From: JAGNGI01 sp035448825
GTDB taxonomy: Bacteria; Fidelibacterota; UBA2242
Direction of reading: 5' to 3'
Assembly: GCA_035448825.1 (NCBI GenBank)
Contig: DAOTJS010000007.1
Span: 28,777-92,776 of the forward strand
DNA: 64,000 nt
Positions 33,742-44,406 of this stretch are shown in pieces; position 1 is the first letter of the stretch, and each line of letters starts with the position of its first letter. Under the pieces are notes generated by a model, which saw only the letters and a list, made by a program, of their open reading frames with translations, was not told where the DNA came from and ran no database searches. The position numbers and the translations under genes were made by a program.

Positions 33742-35148
33742 TCACTGTTTTTCGGGGAAATCTTTGCCATATTTGTCGAGTTTATGGTAAAAATTGCGAC
33801 GGTCAATGCCGTAAATACGAGCGGCTTTGGTGATATTGCCGTGGGCATTTTCGTATGCTTTTTTGATTAATTCTTTTTCGAATTCCCTGGTAAATTCGGC
33901 GTAGGCTATTCGATAATTTGGATACTTATTGATATCGTTACTGTAAACGGTGAAAAAGCGTTGCTCCTGGTTTTCCGGCTCAAATTCAAGGGATAACGAA
34001 ATATGAGAAGGTCTGATCGTATCAGTAGCGAGAAGAGCGGCTTTACGAATGACATTACGCAGTTGCCGAACATTGCCAGGCCAATTATATGAGAGTAATT
34101 TAGCCATCGCATCTTCGGAAATATCAGTAATTTTACGGTCGAATTCAAAGTTAGCTTCTGATAAAAATAAAGCCGTCAGATGGGGAATGTCTTCGACTCT
34201 TTCACGGAGAGGTGGCATCGTGATAGTATATTCCGAAATCCGATAGTATAAATCTTTACGGAATTTATTCTCGCTAACTAACTGGATTAGATTGGCGTTA
34301 CTGGCGATGATTAGGCGAATATCAACTTTACTTTCATTGACCGCACCAATCGGACGAAAGGCTTTATTTTCGATAGCGCGAAGAAATGGTCGTTGTTGGG
34401 AAAGTGGCAGATTACCAATTTCATCGAGATAGAGGGTACCGTGATGAGCCAGTTGAAATTTGCCCGGGCGACTCTGAGAGGCGCCGGTAAATGCCCCTTT
34501 CTCGAAGCCGAAAAATTCACTCTCGATCAAATTTTCAGGTATAGCGCCACAGTCAATAGCGATAAATGGTTGTTTGGCGCGCTTACTTTTATTATGCAGA
34601 AGGTGGGCGGCGACTTCCTTACCGGTTCCGGTTTCTCCTTGAATCAGGACGGTCAAATCGGTCTGGGCAACGGAATTGATTTGACTAATGACTTTTTTAA
34701 TTGCCGGGCTGTGGCCAAAAATCTGCTCGCTATCCTGATCGGCACCTAAAATCTGGCGTAAGCGGGTTAGTTCTCTCTTAACCTGTTGATTTTCCAAGCC
34801 ACGTTTAACCACCATTAATAAAACTGCATTCTCGAAAGGTTTTTCGAGATAATCGTAAGCTCCCATTTTCATGGCGTTGACCGCCATCGAGACTTCGCCG
34901 TAAGCGGTAATAATAATGACTACCAGACCGCTTTCGATCTCGTTCTGGATTTGCTTCAGAATCTCATGCCCGGTCATATCCGGCAGGCGAATGTCCAGGA
35001 TTACGCAATCCGGCGTTTGGGTTTTAATAAGCCGCAGAGCGGTTTGACCGTTTTCAGCGGTGTGAACTTTATAGCCATTGATAATTAAAAGTTCGGCGAT
35101 GTTTTCGCGGGTATCTTGAGAATCTTCGATAATTAGAATTGAACTCAT
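33742..35148 (-). CDS. NtrC-family sigma-54 response regulator
   Basis: The 468-residue protein has three domains. A receiver (1-120, Asp52) is followed by an AAA+ sigma-54 interaction domain (about 143-380), with Walker A 'GETGTGKE' (171-178) and the sigma-54 contact loop GAFTGA (218-223). A Fis-type HTH (about 425-465, 'GNITKAARIYGIDRRNFYHK') completes it. It activates sigma-54 promoters when phosphorylated. The partner is clearly the large sensor kinase 30 bp upstream. I found no convincing -24/-12 promoter upstream of the neighbouring secreted-protein operon. Confidence 0.96.
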   Translation of the reverse strand: MSSILIIEDSQDTRENIAELLIINGYKVHTAENGQTALRLIKTQTPDCVILDIRLPDMTGHEILKQIQNEIESGLVVIIITAYGEVSMAVNAMKMGAYDYLEKPFENAVLLMVVKRGLENQQVKRELTRLRQILGADQDSEQIFGHSPAIKKVISQINSVAQTDLTVLIQGETGTGKEVAAHLLHNKSKRAKQPFIAIDCGAIPENLIESEFFGFEKGAFTGASQSRPGKFQLAHHGTLYLDEIGNLPLSQQRPFLRAIENKAFRPIGAVNESKVDIRLIIASNANLIQLVSENKFRKDLYYRISEYTITMPPLRERVEDIPHLTALFLSEANFEFDRKITDISEDAMAKLLSYNWPGNVRQLRNVIRKAALLATDTIRPSHISLSLEFEPENQEQRFFTVYSNDINKYPNYRIAYAEFTREFEKELIKKAYENAHGNITKAARIYGIDRRNFYHKLDKYGKDFPEKQ

Positions 35149-35178
35149 AATAACTTCCTTTAATTATGTTGAAACATT

Positions 35179-38100
35179 TTACTGTACAGCTGGAATCGTT
35201 ACTTTGAAAGTTGTGCCATGGTGGAGAACACTGTTTACAGAAATTTTGCCGTGATGTAATTCGATGATTTCCTTGGTAAGTGCCAGACCCAATCCGAAGC
35301 CCTTGGACTTGGAACTGTAAAATGACTGGAAAATGAGGGGTAAGTCCTCCGCCGGTATTCCAGAACCAGTATCGGTGAACAGAAATTGAACCTGTTTTTC
35401 GGTTTTTAAGGCTTTAATACTGAGAGTAAACCGTCCTTTTTTAGTCATCGATTCAAAAGCATTATTGATAATGTTATGAAAAGCCTGCGCTAACTGGAAT
35501 TCATCAATATAGATAGCCGGTAGATTCTGGTCATATTTAACTGAAAATTTTATGTGGGGATATTCATTCAATTTTTCTTCTATATAATCGTTGAGTGACT
35601 TAATAAACTCAATGGTATTAACTTCTTCAAATTGATAATTAGCGGCATGCGTATAGGAAAACAAATCACGGATGACTTTATTACAGGTGTCAACGTTGCG
35701 ATTGATAATATCCATATGCTTTTCAACCTGGGGATTATAATCGTTATTCATACTGGCAACTAATTGAGCGGAGCTTTTAATGCTTGCCAGTGGATTTTTG
35801 ACTTCATGGGCCAGTTTCAAGATAAATTGGTGCATACTCTCGCGTTTTTGTTCTTCCGATTCACGGAGTTCTTGCTGGGCGCGTCGGATTTCGGTGATAT
35901 CGCGACCGATTCCATGAATTCCGATAATTTGGTTATTTTTCGTTATAGGACGCATTTTTAACCAAATGGGGCGAATTTCACCGGACTTGGTGATAATATT
36001 CAATTCTGTACCGGTCGGACCGTCGGTAAGAACTTTCAAATAGCAACGAATTATGCGAAATTGATGTTCGGGACTGATTAAAGTCAAGGCATTAATGGCT
36101 AACAACTCTTTTTTAGAATAGCCGGATAAGTTTTTAAAGTGGTTGTTAATGGATAGAAATTTACCAGTTTTATCCATAGTCCAGATAAGATCGTTGGCAT
36201 TTTGGAATAAGTCGCGGTATTTTTCTTCGCTGGCGCGGAGTTTATTTTCAATTTTCTGGCGGGTATTGATTTCTTTGAGGAGTTGTCGGTTGGTTTTTCT
36301 TAATTCGGCCGTTCGTTGATCAACTTGTTTTTCAAGTTCGGCCCGGGCGTTGCGCAGGAAATTTTCCATTTCCCTCTGGTTAGTAATATCACGGATGTAG
36401 ATAGCTATGTTGTTGACTTTTTGATCCATTCCGATAATGGGATAAAGATGATAGTGAAAAATTCGTCCTCGGTTCTCGTCTTCAAATTCCTGAACTGACC
36501 TTGTGTTGATACATTTATCTAAAAACTTTTTTCGAGATTTGAAGTATTTGGGGGGCGAAAATTCACTCAAATTATGATTGATTACACCAGTCTCCGAAGC
36601 TTGAAAATGTTTCAGAACTGAACTATTGGCGGCTAGGATAGTGCCGTCAGGATTAATTAACATAGCCAGATCAACCGGGGCATTGATTAGAACTCGAGCG
36701 ACTTCTTCGCTACGTTTTAGCGATTCTTCCGCTTGCATACGGATATTGATTTCGCGGTTTAATTCCACATTAGCTTTGGCGAGTTCCTGAGTTCGTTCGC
36801 GGACTTTTTCTTCGAGTTGGTTATGAGCCATCTCGAGGGCTTGAGATTTTTCCATCAGGGCTTGTGTGCGTTCAGCGACCTGTTTTTCTAGTTCTTGCTT
36901 TTGGTGGCGGATAACTGCGAGACGCATATAATTTATCAGAACAACGACTCCTAAACCGAGAACCCATAATAATCCTTTAAACCATAACGTTTTCCAAAAA
37001 GGCGGAACAATTTTGATACTAATGGTGGCTTCGTTACCGCTTAAAACGCCGTCCGAATTTTCACCTTTAACGCGGAAAATATATTGACCGGGTGGAACTT
37101 TAGAATAGCTCACGCTATTGGTTTTAACGCCATTTTTCCAATCTTTATCGTAACCTTCCAGGATATAACGGTATTTATTTTCATCAGGGAGGTAGTAGTC
37201 CAGTAAACTAAAACTGATGGTGAAATAGTTTTCATACCAGGGGAAAACTAAGGCGGTATAGACCGGTGAACTAAAAGAAATTATTTTATTACTGTTATCG
37301 CTTTTGATTTTGGAGATAATGATATTAGGGATATTTATTTTACTATTGATACTATCCGGATGAAAATAAGTATAGCCGCATTTGCCGCCGATCATAATCC
37401 AGCCGGAACGTAGTTGGCAGTAATTTCGTAGGGTATTAATTTTAAGAAAGCTGGGTTCATTGACGTCGGAATTGGATTTTTCTTTATAGTAGTAGCTGAC
37501 GTTGTCATTACGATCGAATAGAGTATAAGTGTTCGAATTCGGATTATACTTTATAATTCCCTGAATGGTTCTTAACCAGAAAATGCCATTATGATCTTCG
37601 ATTAAGCCGGTGACCGGATATTTCCAAATATACCCGGATTCGTCAGTACGGGAAGTAAATGTTTTAGTCTGAGGATCAAATGATATTAGCTCCGGTAAGG
37701 GTGAGGTCAACCAAATCTGCCCATCCTGAGATTCGTATAAACGGAAAAAGCCTCCGCGATTTTTAGTTACATAATTCAAGGTACTGTCTGAAATTAATTG
37801 ATATGTATTTCTATTTCTATCGAATAAAATGAGTCCGTTGCGGGTCGCTAACCATAAATTACCGCTGCGATCCTCCAAAATGTCAAAGACGATATTTCTG
37901 TTAGGAATGTCGTCGGGTCGATCGGTAATTGAGTAATATTTTGTTTGATTGGTTCGACGATCGTAGTAGCATAAGCCGGCGGCAGTTCCCAACCAAAAAT
38001 TACCCTGGCGATCTTCGTAAATAGCCGGAATGTGATTGGCTTTATTGGACAATGGCTTATTCGACTGATTTATCGCAGTCGGAGTAAAATGAGTAAATTC

Positions 38101-39606
38101 GTCAGAAATTGAATCGAACTTAAATAATCCAAAAGTAGTTCCTACCCAGATAGTATTTTGATGGTCTTCGTAAATATGTAATGGTATTGCAGAAGGACTT
38201 TTTTGATCTGGGAGATTTAGTGGGAAAATTTTGACATTTTTGGTTTTCGGATTATAACGCAGAACCTTTCCTTTTAGACCAAACCAGAGGTTGTTCTCGT
38301 GGTCTTCGAGAACATCATTCACGTTATCTTCATTAAAATTAATATAATCCGATATTGAACGTAAATTCATAAAAGGGCGTGGTAAAGAAAATCTAAACAC
38401 ACCGCTATATTGAGTAGCGATCCAGGCTGAACCGCTTCTATCAATGTAAAAGCAGTTAATATTATTAACCGATATTTGGTTCTCTTCATAAGGATCGGTC
38501 GAATAATGCCAGAATATTTCAGTTTCTGGATCGTATTTAAAGAAAGTCTCGTTTTGATTGCATTGACTACCAACTACCCAAATTTGACCGGCAGTGCCAT
38601 TGTATAAGTGATTGATGTTAAAGTAATTATAGTCTTGGATCGGATCCCGGTAGGGATTAATTTCACTACCGTCCGGTTTGAGTGGTAATAGATAATATTT
38701 CAACGCCCCATCGGCAACGGAATATTTGGCTAAGAAGTCCCGAGCGGCAATCCAGAGGTTTTGTTGATTATCAAGTAGTATATCATAAATTTTAAAAGAA
38801 TAGCGGTTGAAATAATGATTCAGAACTTTAAAATCATCTTGATTAATTCTACCAGTGATTACATCATATTCGACTATTCCATATTGACTCAAGGCTATCA
38901 GCAATTTATTGTCGTTTTTGTTAATTATGCGATGAATTAAATACTTGGTAGGTAATTGGGTATTATCGTCAAATACTAAAGGGCTGATTTTTTTTATTTG
39001 GTATGAACCATTTTGACTGAAGATCATAAAAACTTGATTTTCTTGTTGCCTGATATCAGTAATGGAGAAATAGAGATTACCAAATTTATCTTCTGCCAGA
39101 TCTACAATGCTTGGAATCGAATCGGTAGGGGATAAGATATGTAAGAAACTATTTGTAATCGGATCATATTTATCTATACAACCTCTTACTGGTGAGTGCC
39201 CGGAAGAGCCAATGATCCAGAGAGAGCCTTTTGAATCAATAAAAAGTCGTTTAATATTTTGACAGGCGAGCGAAGTAGTTACCGAATCTTCATATCTAAA
39301 AGTGATTATCTCGTTCCCATCGTAGCGACAAAGTCCGTTTTCTCGGGTAGCGAACCACATAAATCCAATGGAATCCTGGACAATTGAAGTAATATTATTA
39401 CTGGGAAGTCCTCTTTCAGTATCAATCTTCTCGAGACGCAAACGTTCGCCGGGTTTTATGATTGTTTTAGCGATTAATGTCGGGACGTTTGTGATTAATA
39501 AACAAATGGATAAACTAAGAATCAATAGCAACGAATGCCGACTGCTTTTACGATAAGTCGGCTTTTTGCTACTCTCTCCCCGTTTGCTAAAAAAATTTAT
39601 CCTCAT
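35179..39606 (-). CDS. Giant sensor histidine kinase with periplasmic two-component propeller
   Basis: The 1475-residue protein starts with a signal anchor (about 25-46). About fourteen 'GLPSNNITSIVQDSIGFMWF'-type repeats follow, which build a double seven-bladed propeller (about 55-780), and then a Y_Y_Y domain (about 800-860). After the TM helix 874-894 come a coiled coil, two PAS domains (about 965-1080 and 1125-1240), HisKA with His1267 ('KLAHEVKNPLASIK') and HATPase_c ('DTGSGIP', 'GFGLGLALTKEI'). Unlike Bacteroides hybrid systems it has no receiver; the regulator is the separate NtrC-type gene downstream. The propeller probably senses an extracellular polymer or its fragments. Confidence 0.95.
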   Translation of the reverse strand: MRINFFSKRGESSKKPTYRKSSRHSLLLILSLSICLLITNVPTLIAKTIIKPGERLRLEKIDTERGLPSNNITSIVQDSIGFMWFATRENGLCRYDGNEIITFRYEDSVTTSLACQNIKRLFIDSKGSLWIIGSSGHSPVRGCIDKYDPITNSFLHILSPTDSIPSIVDLAEDKFGNLYFSITDIRQQENQVFMIFSQNGSYQIKKISPLVFDDNTQLPTKYLIHRIINKNDNKLLIALSQYGIVEYDVITGRINQDDFKVLNHYFNRYSFKIYDILLDNQQNLWIAARDFLAKYSVADGALKYYLLPLKPDGSEINPYRDPIQDYNYFNINHLYNGTAGQIWVVGSQCNQNETFFKYDPETEIFWHYSTDPYEENQISVNNINCFYIDRSGSAWIATQYSGVFRFSLPRPFMNLRSISDYINFNEDNVNDVLEDHENNLWFGLKGKVLRYNPKTKNVKIFPLNLPDQKSPSAIPLHIYEDHQNTIWVGTTFGLFKFDSISDEFTHFTPTAINQSNKPLSNKANHIPAIYEDRQGNFWLGTAAGLCYYDRRTNQTKYYSITDRPDDIPNRNIVFDILEDRSGNLWLATRNGLILFDRNRNTYQLISDSTLNYVTKNRGGFFRLYESQDGQIWLTSPLPELISFDPQTKTFTSRTDESGYIWKYPVTGLIEDHNGIFWLRTIQGIIKYNPNSNTYTLFDRNDNVSYYYKEKSNSDVNEPSFLKINTLRNYCQLRSGWIMIGGKCGYTYFHPDSINSKINIPNIIISKIKSDNSNKIISFSSPVYTALVFPWYENYFTISFSLLDYYLPDENKYRYILEGYDKDWKNGVKTNSVSYSKVPPGQYIFRVKGENSDGVLSGNEATISIKIVPPFWKTLWFKGLLWVLGLGVVVLINYMRLAVIRHQKQELEKQVAERTQALMEKSQALEMAHNQLEEKVRERTQELAKANVELNREINIRMQAEESLKRSEEVARVLINAPVDLAMLINPDGTILAANSSVLKHFQASETGVINHNLSEFSPPKYFKSRKKFLDKCINTRSVQEFEDENRGRIFHYHLYPIIGMDQKVNNIAIYIRDITNQREMENFLRNARAELEKQVDQRTAELRKTNRQLLKEINTRQKIENKLRASEEKYRDLFQNANDLIWTMDKTGKFLSINNHFKNLSGYSKKELLAINALTLISPEHQFRIIRCYLKVLTDGPTGTELNIITKSGEIRPIWLKMRPITKNNQIIGIHGIGRDITEIRRAQQELRESEEQKRESMHQFILKLAHEVKNPLASIKSSAQLVASMNNDYNPQVEKHMDIINRNVDTCNKVIRDLFSYTHAANYQFEEVNTIEFIKSLNDYIEEKLNEYPHIKFSVKYDQNLPAIYIDEFQLAQAFHNIINNAFESMTKKGRFTLSIKALKTEKQVQFLFTDTGSGIPAEDLPLIFQSFYSSKSKGFGLGLALTKEIIELHHGKISVNSVLHHGTTFKVTIPAVQ

Positions 39607-39801
39607 CTCTATAACGAATTATCTTTCCAACCAGCCTAATTTAAAAATAATTTTGAGGATGTAAAGATAGATTGTAACTTTTTAAGTGATTTTTATTCAA
39701 ACCAAAGTGGCTAAAAATCAAAAAACCAACCAGCAAAATTATTTTAAAACTCAGATTAACCAACATTTAAAAAGTATTTAAAAAATTAGAGAGGATATTT
39801 T

Positions 39802-42408
39802 ATGCATCAAACATTAAAAATCTTACTAATCGCTTTAATTATGCCGACGTTGATTTTGGCTGGTGATTTATTTTTCAGCGAGTATATCGAAGGATCTGGT
39901 AATAATAAAGCCATCGAAATTTATAATTCTACGGGGGCCGCAGTTGACCTAAGTCATTATACTATCAAACAAGCGAATAATGGTTCAGGCTGGGGATGTT
40001 ACACGCCTTCAGGTGGGGGACCAATAGCGGACCCTCGTTATGTTTTAAATTTGCCCGATACTTTATTAAATGCAGGCGATGTGTTTGTGATTTTTTGCCT
40101 TGGTGATGCTCAAAATCCTGTTAATGACGCTATTAAACAAGTTGGTGATTTAGGCCTATATTATACTCAGGATACATCAAAACATGGATATAATGTTACG
40201 TCCTTTAATGGTGATGATGCCTTAGGATTATTTAAAGAGGGAGTTTTGATTGATGTGATTGGTGTTCCCACCACTGATCCTGGAACAGCCTGGACAGTTG
40301 CCGGAACTGCCAATGCCACAGCAGAACATACACTCGTTCGTAAATCTACTGTATCTCAAGGTAATACCAATTGGGCAGCTTCTGCCGGTACTTCAGCCGA
40401 TGATTCGGAGTGGATTGTTTATCCTCAGAATACATTTTCTTATTTGGGTTCCCATGTCTGGATTGGCGGCGGCAACGTTTCTCCTACAGCTAGAGCCGGT
40501 TCAGATCGCGTGGAACGTTTCAATGTTACAGTGACTCTGGATGGTTCAGCCAGTAATGATCCCGACGGTTCAATTGTCAGTTATACCTGGGCGCAGATTT
40601 CTGGAACACCAGTTACACTGTCGGCTACTGATCAAGCCATTGTTACCTTTACCTCCCCGTCCAATGTAGAGACTCTAATGTTTGAGTTGGTTGTTACTGA
40701 TAATGAAAGTGCTATAGGAAAAGATAGCGTAATAATCTACGTTGATCCCAGTCCCATTATCATTAGCGAATATGTTGAAGGTTCATCGAAAAATAAATAC
40801 CTTGAGTTGTATAATTGTTCTGATACGGCTATTGATCTTATATCAGCTGGCTATGATTTGCGTAAGGCAACTAATGGTGGGGGATCATTTGGAACGACTT
40901 TTAGCAATTGGGGAAGTAGTAATGTTTTACTTGCTGGTAGTGTGCTGGTAATTGCAGAGTACGAAGCAACATTATATCCAAATCCCAATATTCAAATGAC
41001 AGAAGACTTTACTGTAATGAGCTTTAATGGTAACGACGCCATTGGGCTATTTCGTAATGGTTTATTAGTTGATGTAGTCGGTGACCCTAATAGCGCTGAA
41101 AATATTATTCAGGATAAAACATTGCGACGTAAAAATACTGTTTTTTTCGGAAATTCTACCTTTGATTTAAGCGAGTGGGATGAATATGAAAATGATAATG
41201 TTGACAATCTCGGTTCGCACAGTACCAATCCCAGTGCACCGCTTGTCAGCGATGTCAGCGTTTCACCCGAATTTATCACTTCGGCGGATGAGATTACGGT
41301 CAGTGCGACGATTATGCCGGTGGTCGGGAGTATCGCTTCGGCAACGATTTATTACGGAGCAACCGGTAGTTTGATTAATACCTCAGAAATGTGGAATGAA
41401 ACCGGTGATACCTGGATGGGCAATATACCAGCACAGGCTGGCAATAGCATTATCGAGTTTTATATTTATTGCAAGGACGACCAGTCTCCAGCCAATTCCG
41501 GGCAGTCAGCGACTCAATCGCTGATAATTGCCAATAGTATGCCCGAGGCAATCGCTGATATTCACACGAACGTTGGGGCTTTCAAAGGCCAGATGGTCAC
41601 GATTCGAGGAATTATCACGATCGGCGCCGGTGTTCTGGCAAGTAATTATACTTCCGCCTATATCCAGGATGCGTCTGGTCGCGGGTTGAATCTTTATGAG
41701 GGTGGTAAATTATATTCCGATATTACCCGCGGCGATGAATTGATGGTAGTCGGTTATGTCAATGAATATTTCACAACCGTTGAAATTACTGATTTCATTT
41801 ATAAGAAAATTTCGAGTGGAAAGGAGTTGCCGGCGGCGCAGGTCGTAACGGTTGCCGGCGCTAACAGCAGTAACTGGGAAGGCACCTTGATCGAGTTTTC
41901 CGGAATGGTAACTAAGAAGGTAACTTCCGGTGCGGCGACCAATATTAGTGTTTCGGTTGGGACGGATACGACCATAGCCCGGATTCCCTACGCTACCGGC
42001 ATTGATGTTGCATCTATCGCACTGGGCAATTCTTATAAATTCAAGGGAGTTGGTAATCAATTTCAGAGTACTTTTCAAACCCTGATCGGCTACGCCGAAG
42101 ATATTGTTCCATTGACAGCGATTAAAGAGAACAAGACCAGTGCTCTGACTTTTAAACTCGACCCGGCTTATCCCAATCCCTTTAATCCATCAACCACGAT
42201 CAGCTGGCAATTGGATAAAAACGGAGCTTTCGAAGTCGCCGCGTTTAATGTTCTCGGCCAGAAAGTTGACCTAATTGCCAGCGGTTATGCTACCGCTGGA
42301 AATTATTCCAAAGTCTGGAATGCCGCTAAATTTCCATCCGGCGTGTATTTTGTTCAACTGCAAGCCGGAAACCGCATAAAGACGCGAAAAATGTTATACT
42401 TGAAGTAA
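39802..42408 (+). CDS. Secreted lamin-tail-domain / PKD / OB-fold protein with C-terminal sorting domain
   Basis: The 868-residue protein has a signal peptide (1-20, 'LIALIMPTLILAG'). It has two lamin-tail (LTD) domains: 'LFFSEYIEGSGNNKAIEIYN' (about 22-220) and 'IIISEYVEGSSKNKYLELYN' (about 315-460). A PKD-like domain lies between them (about 230-310, 'DGSASNDPDGSIVSYTW'). An Ig-like part and an OB-fold domain (about 605-770, 'SAYIQDASGRGLNLYEGGK') follow. The C-terminus is a FlgD-like/sorting domain 'AYPNPFNPSTTISW'. LTD plus OB-fold is the layout of extracellular nucleases such as ExeM, but no nuclease domain is seen. It is the first gene of a six-gene operon; the RBS is AGAGAGGA. Confidence 0.88.
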   Translation: MHQTLKILLIALIMPTLILAGDLFFSEYIEGSGNNKAIEIYNSTGAAVDLSHYTIKQANNGSGWGCYTPSGGGPIADPRYVLNLPDTLLNAGDVFVIFCLGDAQNPVNDAIKQVGDLGLYYTQDTSKHGYNVTSFNGDDALGLFKEGVLIDVIGVPTTDPGTAWTVAGTANATAEHTLVRKSTVSQGNTNWAASAGTSADDSEWIVYPQNTFSYLGSHVWIGGGNVSPTARAGSDRVERFNVTVTLDGSASNDPDGSIVSYTWAQISGTPVTLSATDQAIVTFTSPSNVETLMFELVVTDNESAIGKDSVIIYVDPSPIIISEYVEGSSKNKYLELYNCSDTAIDLISAGYDLRKATNGGGSFGTTFSNWGSSNVLLAGSVLVIAEYEATLYPNPNIQMTEDFTVMSFNGNDAIGLFRNGLLVDVVGDPNSAENIIQDKTLRRKNTVFFGNSTFDLSEWDEYENDNVDNLGSHSTNPSAPLVSDVSVSPEFITSADEITVSATIMPVVGSIASATIYYGATGSLINTSEMWNETGDTWMGNIPAQAGNSIIEFYIYCKDDQSPANSGQSATQSLIIANSMPEAIADIHTNVGAFKGQMVTIRGIITIGAGVLASNYTSAYIQDASGRGLNLYEGGKLYSDITRGDELMVVGYVNEYFTTVEITDFIYKKISSGKELPAAQVVTVAGANSSNWEGTLIEFSGMVTKKVTSGAATNISVSVGTDTTIARIPYATGIDVASIALGNSYKFKGVGNQFQSTFQTLIGYAEDIVPLTAIKENKTSALTFKLDPAYPNPFNPSTTISWQLDKNGAFEVAAFNVLGQKVDLIASGYATAGNYSKVWNAAKFPSGVYFVQLQAGNRIKTRKMLYLK

Positions 42409-42411
42409 CCT

Positions 42412-44406
42412 ATGAAAAGAAGAATTATTCTGACCGGGCTAATTTTATTGCCGGTTTTGCTTCTGACGGCACAGGATCACGTCATCATTTCCGAGATTGT
42501 TCTTCAGCCGAGTAAGGCCGAATACATCAAACTCTACAATCCAACGGATAATGCAATTGACCTGAGTAATTATTATTTGACCGACGGTACGGACCCATCG
42601 AACCAAAAATATTACTACAACTTGCCGACTGATAGCAATTTCTGGAGTACAAACAGTTCGGATTTCATTGTTCGTTTTCCGCAGGGTTATAGTATTGGGG
42701 CACAATCGGAACTTATTATTGCGGCTACGACAACTGCGGATTATCAAGACTATTACCGCTCTGCGCCCGATCTGGCGGTTAAAGATGATCTGCTCAATGC
42801 ACTCAATGGGCAGGATACGAAAGGCGGCGCTTCCGCTTATTTAGATAATGCGGCCGAGACGCTGGTTCTATTTTATTGGGATGGTTCTTTGCCGACAGTC
42901 AAGGATGTTGATTATGTCATCTGGGGAAATCGAAGTTGCGCCGTTGATAAAAGCGGCGTTTCCGGCTATTTGAATGATACTCCGATCGCCGAGCAAACTT
43001 ATATGCCAACTCATCAGGATGGTCAGAAACTTCAGCGAGTCAGTGATGAAGGGTTCGAGCCAACTTCTGGCGGCAATGGAATTACCGGCCATAATGAGAC
43101 CGGTGAAAACCTCGCCGCTACCTGGCAGGTAGTTGCCGTTGGCAATACCAAACCGAAATTATCTAATATTACCTATTCGCCAGCTAATCCGCTTGTCGGT
43201 CAGTCTATAACTTTTTCGGTAAATGCCACCGACGATGGATTAATCGAGGCAGTCAGATTGATTTATACTTTTCAATCGGAAACTAATACCGTGCCGATGT
43301 CGTTGATTTCCGGAAATACTTATTCCGTCACGATCGGCCCATTTTCAGTCGCCAATACCCTTTATTATCAGATTGAAGCCGAAGATGAATCCGGTCTAAT
43401 CACCACCTCCAATCGGAATATGATTAAGATTCAATCGCCGCCGGAAACGCTGACTATTAAAACTATCCGCGATAATTGGGACGAATATAACGGTCAAACC
43501 GTGACACTGCGAGGTGTAGTGACAATCGGGTCGAATATTCTGATTACGAGTCGCACTTCAGCCTATTTTCAAGATGTCTCCGGGAAGGGTTTGAACCTTT
43601 ACGCCTCTGCAATAACCAATTTGATGCAGGGCGATTCCATCGAAGTGACCGGTGAACTGACTGAATATAACGGAGTCAAAGAATTAACCAACTGGACTGG
43701 TAGTTATACCGTTCTGGCTTCGAATGTTCCGATAAAGAGCACTGCCAAAGTTTATATTTCGGAATTGGTAAATAATTTGACTGAATGGGAAGGAAGTTAT
43801 GTCGAAATTCACGGAACTGTAGCGGAACGCAGTAACCCGACTGCCACTAATCAGGGGTGTAATGTCGTCATTGAAGACGAAACAGCCCGAACGACTGTGC
43901 GTATCTGGAACACGACTGGAGCGCTTTACAATGCACTGGGCGAGATTGTCAACGAATACACCGATTCTTTATTGACGCTCAATAATAAGGTAACGGTGCG
44001 CGGGGTTGTCGGCATTTATAGCAATGCGCCCCAAATCCTGCTGGGTTACGCCTCGGATGTCGAACCTTATATTGTAGGTGAAGCCGGTGAAGGACGCACC
44101 AAAATCAGCGCCGCGCCTTATCCCTTTGTGCCGAAATTAGGCGAGGTCATCAAGTACACCTATGAATATCCGGCGAATTGCCGCGCCATTGTGCGAGTTT
44201 ATGACCTGTCAGGTCGGTTCATCACGACGCTGGTGGACAACTATTTTGCCGTTTCCTGGAAAAGGGAAGATACCTGGAACGGGCGCAATGAATTGAATCA
44301 ACTGGTGCCGCCCGGCAATTATATTTTGCATCTACAAACGACCAATCGTTCGACGGGAAAATCCCAGATTTCAATTGCGCCGGTAGTGGTAGGAGTGAAA
44401 TTCTGA
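42412..44406 (+). CDS. Secreted lamin-tail-domain / OB-fold protein
   Basis: The 664-residue protein has a signal peptide (1-21). An LTD domain spans about 22-245 ('VIISEIVLQPSKAEYIKLYN'), and an Ig-like domain about 250-345. Two OB-fold-like modules follow: one with 'LRGVVTIGSNILITSRTSAY' plus 'FQDVSGKGLNLYAS', and one with 'EIHGTVAERSNPTATNQG'. The last ~90 residues are a FlgD-like Ig domain ('YDLSGRFITTLVDNYF'). It resembles the preceding gene, so the two are probably paralogues. It starts 3 bp after that gene and overlaps the next. Confidence 0.87.
   Translation: MKRRIILTGLILLPVLLLTAQDHVIISEIVLQPSKAEYIKLYNPTDNAIDLSNYYLTDGTDPSNQKYYYNLPTDSNFWSTNSSDFIVRFPQGYSIGAQSELIIAATTTADYQDYYRSAPDLAVKDDLLNALNGQDTKGGASAYLDNAAETLVLFYWDGSLPTVKDVDYVIWGNRSCAVDKSGVSGYLNDTPIAEQTYMPTHQDGQKLQRVSDEGFEPTSGGNGITGHNETGENLAATWQVVAVGNTKPKLSNITYSPANPLVGQSITFSVNATDDGLIEAVRLIYTFQSETNTVPMSLISGNTYSVTIGPFSVANTLYYQIEAEDESGLITTSNRNMIKIQSPPETLTIKTIRDNWDEYNGQTVTLRGVVTIGSNILITSRTSAYFQDVSGKGLNLYASAITNLMQGDSIEVTGELTEYNGVKELTNWTGSYTVLASNVPIKSTAKVYISELVNNLTEWEGSYVEIHGTVAERSNPTATNQGCNVVIEDETARTTVRIWNTTGALYNALGEIVNEYTDSLLTLNNKVTVRGVVGIYSNAPQILLGYASDVEPYIVGEAGEGRTKISAAPYPFVPKLGEVIKYTYEYPANCRAIVRVYDLSGRFITTLVDNYFAVSWKREDTWNGRNELNQLVPPGNYILHLQTTNRSTGKSQISIAPVVVGVKF

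Noticed and set aside
39607..39801. Sigma-54 (-24/-12) promoter upstream of the LTD operon
   Set aside because: I looked for TGGC-N8-TGC and found only 'gtggctaaaaatc' without the downstream GC element.
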